Shown here: one piece after another, positions 59,956 through 64,000 of the stretch | Layout of the letters: each line of letters begins with the position of its first letter | Position numbering within the stretch: position 1 is the stretch's first letter | From: Terriglobia bacterium | Lineage (GTDB): Bacteria; Acidobacteriota; Terriglobia; JAIQFV01 | Assembly (NCBI GenBank): GCA_020073085.1 | Contig: JAIQFV010000001.1 | Location: 248,001 to 312,000 of the forward strand | Length of the DNA stretch: 64,000 nt | Direction of reading: 5' to 3' | The notes under the pieces: generated by a model | The model's database searches: none | Seen by the model: the letters and a program-made list of their open reading frames with translations, nothing else | Told to the model about the DNA's origin: nothing | Made by a program: the position numbers and the translations under genes

Positions 59956-62385
59956 ATGGAACGCTATATCTGCATTCATGGCCATTTTTACCAGCCCCCA
60001 CGGGAGAACCCGTGGCTCGAGGCCATCGAATTGCAGGACTCGGCGTATCCCTATCACGACTGGAATGAACGCATCACCGCCTCGTGTTACGCCCCCAATA
60101 CGGCCTCCCGCATTCTCGATGGGGTCGGGCGGATCCTCAAGATTGTCGACAACTATCCCCGGATCAGTTTCAATTTCGGCCCCACTCTCCTTTCCTGGCT
60201 GGAGGAGAAAGCGGCGGAGGTGTACCGGGCCATTCTCGCGGCGGATCAAGTAAGTCATACGTTGTATGCCGGACATGGGTCCGCCCTGGCCCAGGCCTAC
60301 AATCACATGATCCTTCCTCTGGCGAATCGCCGGGACAAGTACACCCAGATCCTCTGGGGCATTCAGGACTTCCGCCACCGCTTTGGTCGCATGCCCGAGG
60401 GAATGTGGCTTCCCGAAACGGCTGTTGATCTGGAATCGCTCGATATCATGGCGGCTGAAGGGATTCGTTTTACAGTGCTTTCTCCTTCGCAGGCCCGCCG
60501 CGTTCGCGCGCTTGCCACCCGGGGTCGCACCTGGAGTGATGTCGGCGGAGAGCAAATCGACCCCTCCCGCGCCTACCGGGTTGCGTGCCGCGCCGGCCGA
60601 AGTATTGCCGTTTTCTTCTACGATGGCCCGATCTCCCGCGCCGTGGCGTTTGAAGGCGTCCTCATCAAGGGAGAGTACCTGGCCGACCGGCTGGTGAAGG
60701 CCTTTAGTGATTCACGCACCTGGCCTCAGATTGTCCACATCGCCACAGATGGTGAAACCTATGGACACCACCATCGGTACGGGGACATGGCCCTCGCTTA
60801 TGCCCTGGATTACATCGAGTCCCACCATCTCGCGCGGCTGACCAATTACGGAGAATTCCTCGAAAAACATCCCCCCACCCACGAGGTCCAGGTATTCGAC
60901 AACAGCTCCTGGAGTTGCGTTCATGGCGTCGAGCGGTGGAGAACCAACTGCGGCTGCAATTCGGGGATGCACCTGGGATGGCACCAGGAATGGCGCGCCC
61001 CCTTGAGGGAGGCCCTGGACTGGCTTCGCGATACCCTCATTCCCACCTATGAACAATTCGGCAGCCCGCTGTTCAAAAACCCCTGGGTGGCCCGCAACGA
61101 TTACATTCAGGTGATCCTGGACCGGTCGAAAGAAAACATCGAGCATTTCCTGAATAGCCATGCGCGACGTCCGCTCGATCCGGAGGACAAAATCCAGGCG
61201 CTGAGGCTTCTCGAACTGCAGCGGCACGCCCTGCTCATGTATACCAGTTGCGGCTGGTTCTTCGATGAGTTGTCGGGGATAGAAACCGTCCAGGTGATTC
61301 AATACGCCGCCCGGGCTCTCCAGTTGGCGAAAACATTCCTGGGGGACAGCCTGGAATCACGATTTCTCGACAAGCTTGAGCAGGCAAAGAGCAATATCCC
61401 GGAACACCGGGACGGCCGGCTGGTCTATGAGAAATTTGTGAGGCCGGCGATGATCGACCTCCCCAAAGTGGGCACACATTACGCCGTGAGCTCGCTATTT
61501 AACACCAATGGAACCACCGCACGAACTTACTGCTACGCGGTTCATCGCGAGGACCACAAACTGCTTTCCGCCGGGAAAGCGAAGCTCGCGCTCGGTCGAG
61601 TCCAAGTCACTTCAGAAATTATTCTTGAATCGGCTCGCATGAATTTCGGGGTTCTCCACCAGGGCGATCACCACGTCAGCGGGGGGGTTCGGGAGTTCTC
61701 CAACGAAGAAGATTATCTTGCGATCCTCCGGGAGATCACCGAGGTGTTCGAGCGCGGGGATTTCGTTGAGCTCAATCGGACTGTCGACAAATATTTTGAG
61801 TCGGGCGCGAATACTCTCAAGCTGCTCTTCCGGGATGAGCAGCGCAGGATTCTCAAAACCATTCTGGAGTCGGCCCTTGCCGAGGCCGGAGCGGCCTATC
61901 GCCATGTGTATACCAATTATGCCCCCCTGATGCGGTTTGCAACCGCTTTGGGTATGCCTCAGAAGCATTTCCAGATCGCCGCGGAATTCACTCTGAATGC
62001 GGATCTCCAGAAGGGCTTTGAGGCCGAACGTCTCGACGCGGAACTGATCAACGCCCTCCTGGAGGAGGCGAAACGGGCCGGCATCCCGCTGGATGAGGCG
62101 ACCCTGGAGTTCGCGCTGCGTCGCAACATTGAAGCAGTAGCGGATCAGTTTCGAGGAAACCCGCTTGACCTCTCCCTCCTTCAGCAGTTTCACTCAGGAA
62201 TTGAATTGGCACGCTCTTTGCCGTTTGAGGTCAGTCTGTGGTCCGCTCAAAATGTCTATTACGAGGCGATGCAGCGCTCTTTTCCGGAGTCGCGGGATAA
62301 AGGTGATCTCGGTGAGGAGGATGCGAGAGCTTGGGTTGCTGAGTTCCTCGCTCTCGGTGAAAAGCTGGGATTCCGTACGGAGTGA
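59956..62385 (+). CDS. GH57-family glycoside hydrolase/glucanotransferase with DUF3536-type C-terminal region
   Basis: 809 residues, AGGAG upstream of the ATG. GH57 enzymes act on alpha-glucans with retention. The N-terminal HGHFYQPPRENPW (His8, His10) is motif 1. Glu154 in GMWLPETAVD is the likely nucleophile and Asp265 in ATDGETYGHHH the likely acid/base. A further WRTNCGCNSGMHLGWHQEW segment belongs to the substrate region. The long helical C-terminus is of the DUF3536 type. Such proteins may be amylopullulanases or branching enzymes; activity is unproven. It lies 268 bases downstream of glgB on the same strand. Confidence 0.9.
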   Translation: MERYICIHGHFYQPPRENPWLEAIELQDSAYPYHDWNERITASCYAPNTASRILDGVGRILKIVDNYPRISFNFGPTLLSWLEEKAAEVYRAILAADQVSHTLYAGHGSALAQAYNHMILPLANRRDKYTQILWGIQDFRHRFGRMPEGMWLPETAVDLESLDIMAAEGIRFTVLSPSQARRVRALATRGRTWSDVGGEQIDPSRAYRVACRAGRSIAVFFYDGPISRAVAFEGVLIKGEYLADRLVKAFSDSRTWPQIVHIATDGETYGHHHRYGDMALAYALDYIESHHLARLTNYGEFLEKHPPTHEVQVFDNSSWSCVHGVERWRTNCGCNSGMHLGWHQEWRAPLREALDWLRDTLIPTYEQFGSPLFKNPWVARNDYIQVILDRSKENIEHFLNSHARRPLDPEDKIQALRLLELQRHALLMYTSCGWFFDELSGIETVQVIQYAARALQLAKTFLGDSLESRFLDKLEQAKSNIPEHRDGRLVYEKFVRPAMIDLPKVGTHYAVSSLFNTNGTTARTYCYAVHREDHKLLSAGKAKLALGRVQVTSEIILESARMNFGVLHQGDHHVSGGVREFSNEEDYLAILREITEVFERGDFVELNRTVDKYFESGANTLKLLFRDEQRRILKTILESALAEAGAAYRHVYTNYAPLMRFATALGMPQKHFQIAAEFTLNADLQKGFEAERLDAELINALLEEAKRAGIPLDEATLEFALRRNIEAVADQFRGNPLDLSLLQQFHSGIELARSLPFEVSLWSAQNVYYEAMQRSFPESRDKGDLGEEDARAWVAEFLALGEKLGFRTE

Positions 62386-62748
62386 CCCAAAGCGGCCCAT
62401 CGACAAGCCGCTGTTTGGCCAGGCCCCCCAAAACATCACCATCCGATTCAACTCCCCTTTGACGGCTTTGTATCACAAGACGGGCCGCCTTTCACCTCTC
62501 CACGTCATGACAAAAAACCTGTGTTCCCCTCCTGCGGTTAGGCCTAGCAGTTCAATTGCCGTCTCCGCACACCAGACAAAAAATTACTTCTTCCATTGAC
62601 TTTTGACAACCTTTGACTGGACTCCGGACAGTATCTCTCCTAGCATTGGGCCACACTGTTTCTGAAAGACGTTCAGTTGTTTTGAGTCCAGAAAAGATAG
62701 TGACTCGGCCCTTGAATTTATCGACAAACAATGTTGGGGGGAAGAGCA
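62386..62748. other. Intergenic region
   Basis: 363 bases between the GH57 gene and a degenerate secreted-protein gene. No supported gene, repeat or terminator with a U tract was found. Confidence 0.5.
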
Positions 62749-63285
62749 ATGAAACGGCTGATCATCGGAATTACCTTATCCCTGGTCGCGAGCACATGGT
62801 TTTTGGCTTCCCAGGAACACATCGCTTCAAAACCCTATTCGATGGTTCAGCGAGCTTATGGTGCCCTGACTGAGGCGATGGACCGGCTGCCCGCTCAGGC
62901 GGCCACGTTGCGGCTTTGGCTCCCCATCACCTTTAGCCCGGTCGAAGGGAAGAATACCGTTCCCCCACCGAGTTCACCGTGCCCTTTTCGGACCGCTCAA
63001 AGGCCGTCCCATGGGAACCTCGGCATTCCTCCGACCGGCAGGAAGCCGCAAGGGTTCTCATTCATTGCCGACGTCACCCCTCGATTTCAACTGGATCCGG
63101 GTTTGAAGCAGCCTGGCGTGATTCCAGCCCGGCCATTGCTCGCAGGGACTTTTGGCGAAACAGAGCTTGAGACTTTCCTTCATCACGACTTCGTAACATC
63201 GGCTTCCCTTCTGGAAAACCGCCTCTGGCAGAACGATATCGCGGAAGAAAGCCCCGCCAATTGTCTTCGCACTCGAGATTTGTGA
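62749..63285 (+). pseudogene. Probably degenerate paralogue of the adjacent transglutaminase-like secreted protein
   Basis: A 178-codon frame from the ATG at 62749, with GGGGGGAAGAG upstream and a signal peptide (MKRLIIGITLSLVASTWFLA). Residues ~40-60 (LPAQAATLRLWLPITFS) clearly parallel LPADSGTLKLWLPLPVS of the next gene. After about residue 65 the similarity stops. The rest is Pro/Ser-rich with no recognisable fold, and no alternative frame restores similarity by eye. The likeliest explanation is a decayed or truncated duplicate, though a functional short variant cannot be excluded. Confidence 0.5.
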
Positions 63286-63501
63286 TCTGCCATTTTCTCT
63301 GGGGTGAAAGGGATCCCCCTGGCCCAATCCCGAGAAACCCGAGGCGCTGGTGTATGCATCCCTCGTTTTGCTGGACTCCCGAAACCATGTTCGTGTAAGA
63401 TCACCTTCCTTCGAAATTCTAGCATGAACGCATTATGACGAACCCGATCCCCGGATCGGAATGTTAAAGCATCTCAACTCAAATTTGGGGGAGCATGAAC
63501 C

Positions 63502-64000
63502 ATGAAAAAAAGTGCGATTGCGGTGACGTTGATTGTCTTACTGGCGACATTCCTGCTTTGCATGGGGAGAGGTTTCACCTTGAGTTCCGTCACGCCGGCA
63601 CAACGGACCCTGGTTTTCACCTATTCAACGACGATCAAGGATCTGCCGGCAGACTCAGGTACCCTGAAACTTTGGCTCCCCCTTCCGGTCAGTGACGCGA
63701 ATCAGACTGTTTCTGACCTGAGCATCACGTCTCCCTACCCGTATCGAGTGCGCTCCGAACCCCGCTTCGGCAACTCGCTCCTCTTCGTGGAGGTCGACAA
63801 GCCGGCGAAGCCCTCTTTGAATGTTGAAGTCCGGTTCAAAGTCACCCGGAAAGAATATCGCAAGAACCTGGAGGGATGGACGAAAGAGCCGTCAGGTTCT
63901 TCGGGACGTGGCTTGCCGGATGCTGACAAGTATTTGAAGCCGGATGCGTTGGTCCCCATTTCCGGCAAAATCCGGGACCTGGCGCTCAAAGTGACTGAGG
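63502..64000 (+). CDS. Exported transglutaminase-like protein, N-terminal part (3' truncated by window)
   Basis: 166 codons are visible and the frame stays open to the window end. The ATG at 63502 has GGGGGAG upstream and opens a signal peptide (MKKSAIAVTLIVLLATFLLC). The mature part has FTYSTTIKDLPADSGTLKLW, then LNVEVRFKVTRKEYRKNL, a beta-sandwich opening seen in exported transglutaminase-core proteins. The catalytic Cys/His/Asp region would lie beyond the window. The preceding gene is a shortened relative. Family assignment rests only on the N-terminal domain. Confidence 0.7.
   Translation, partial: MKKSAIAVTLIVLLATFLLCMGRGFTLSSVTPAQRTLVFTYSTTIKDLPADSGTLKLWLPLPVSDANQTVSDLSITSPYPYRVRSEPRFGNSLLFVEVDKPAKPSLNVEVRFKVTRKEYRKNLEGWTKEPSGSSGRGLPDADKYLKPDALVPISGKIRDLALKVTE

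Overview
The window is a stretch of a GC-rich bacterial chromosome that most resembles Acidobacteriota. The main pointer is a duplicated MacB/FtsX-type orphan permease (the ADOP architecture, typical of that phylum). Supporting pointers are a sigma/anti-sigma/TPR-CHAT cluster, HAF- and RCC1-repeat exoproteins, and many secreted peptidases. This is a judgement from gene families; no phylogeny was run.

Layout. 1-2.6 kb: the tail of an M16 peptidase, a small outer-membrane barrel and an RluA-type pseudouridine synthase. 3.0-7.3 kb: an ECF sigma factor, its overlapping zinc-finger/TPR anti-sigma factor and a large exported TPR-CHAT caspase-fold protein. 7.4-13.1 kb (minus strand): a 1755-residue exported repeat mosaic (RCC1, HAF, DUF11, PKD-like) behind a tiny secreted peptide. 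13.7-22.3 kb (minus strand): two unknown membrane proteins, an ADOP permease fused to GAF and SpoIIE/PP2C phosphatase domains, a double cupin protein, a cysteine-rich PAS histidine kinase and a 1-Cys peroxiredoxin. 22.9-30.8 kb: an MFS exporter, divergent S9 and S10 exopeptidases, and a patatin-BamA (type Vd) autotransporter. 30.8-31.7 kb: a six-copy tandem array of a ~172-bp hairpin-rich unit with no convincing gene. 31.9-36.4 kb: an ABC exporter pair, a methyltransferase and an exported PsbP/DUF1795-like protein.

36.8-53.9 kb is a long minus-strand housekeeping block. In transcription order it holds rpsO, pnp, rimO, pgpA, an IPT/beta-propeller protein, cinA, thpR, plsY, gpsA, recG, rsmD, coaD, an aminotransferase, a mannose-1-phosphate guanylyltransferase and a phosphohexomutase. 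It combines translation and RNA turnover, phosphatidylglycerol synthesis (gpsA, plsY, pgpA), CoA synthesis and GDP-mannose supply. A long hairpin lies between rpsO and pnp. 54.4-55.2 kb is an AT-rich MazEF-type toxin-antitoxin islet with a clear promoter. 55.3-64 kb carries an M64 peptidase, a cyclase-family hydrolase, glgB, a GH57 glucan enzyme, and two related secreted proteins, one degenerate and one cut by the window edge.

The best candidates for something undescribed are the permease-GAF-PP2C fusion with its two membrane-protein neighbours, the 172-bp array, and the sigma/anti-sigma/CHAT cluster. Three families of small dispersed repeats also mark the intergenic regions. I saw no rRNA, tRNA, CRISPR array, transposase gene or prophage.
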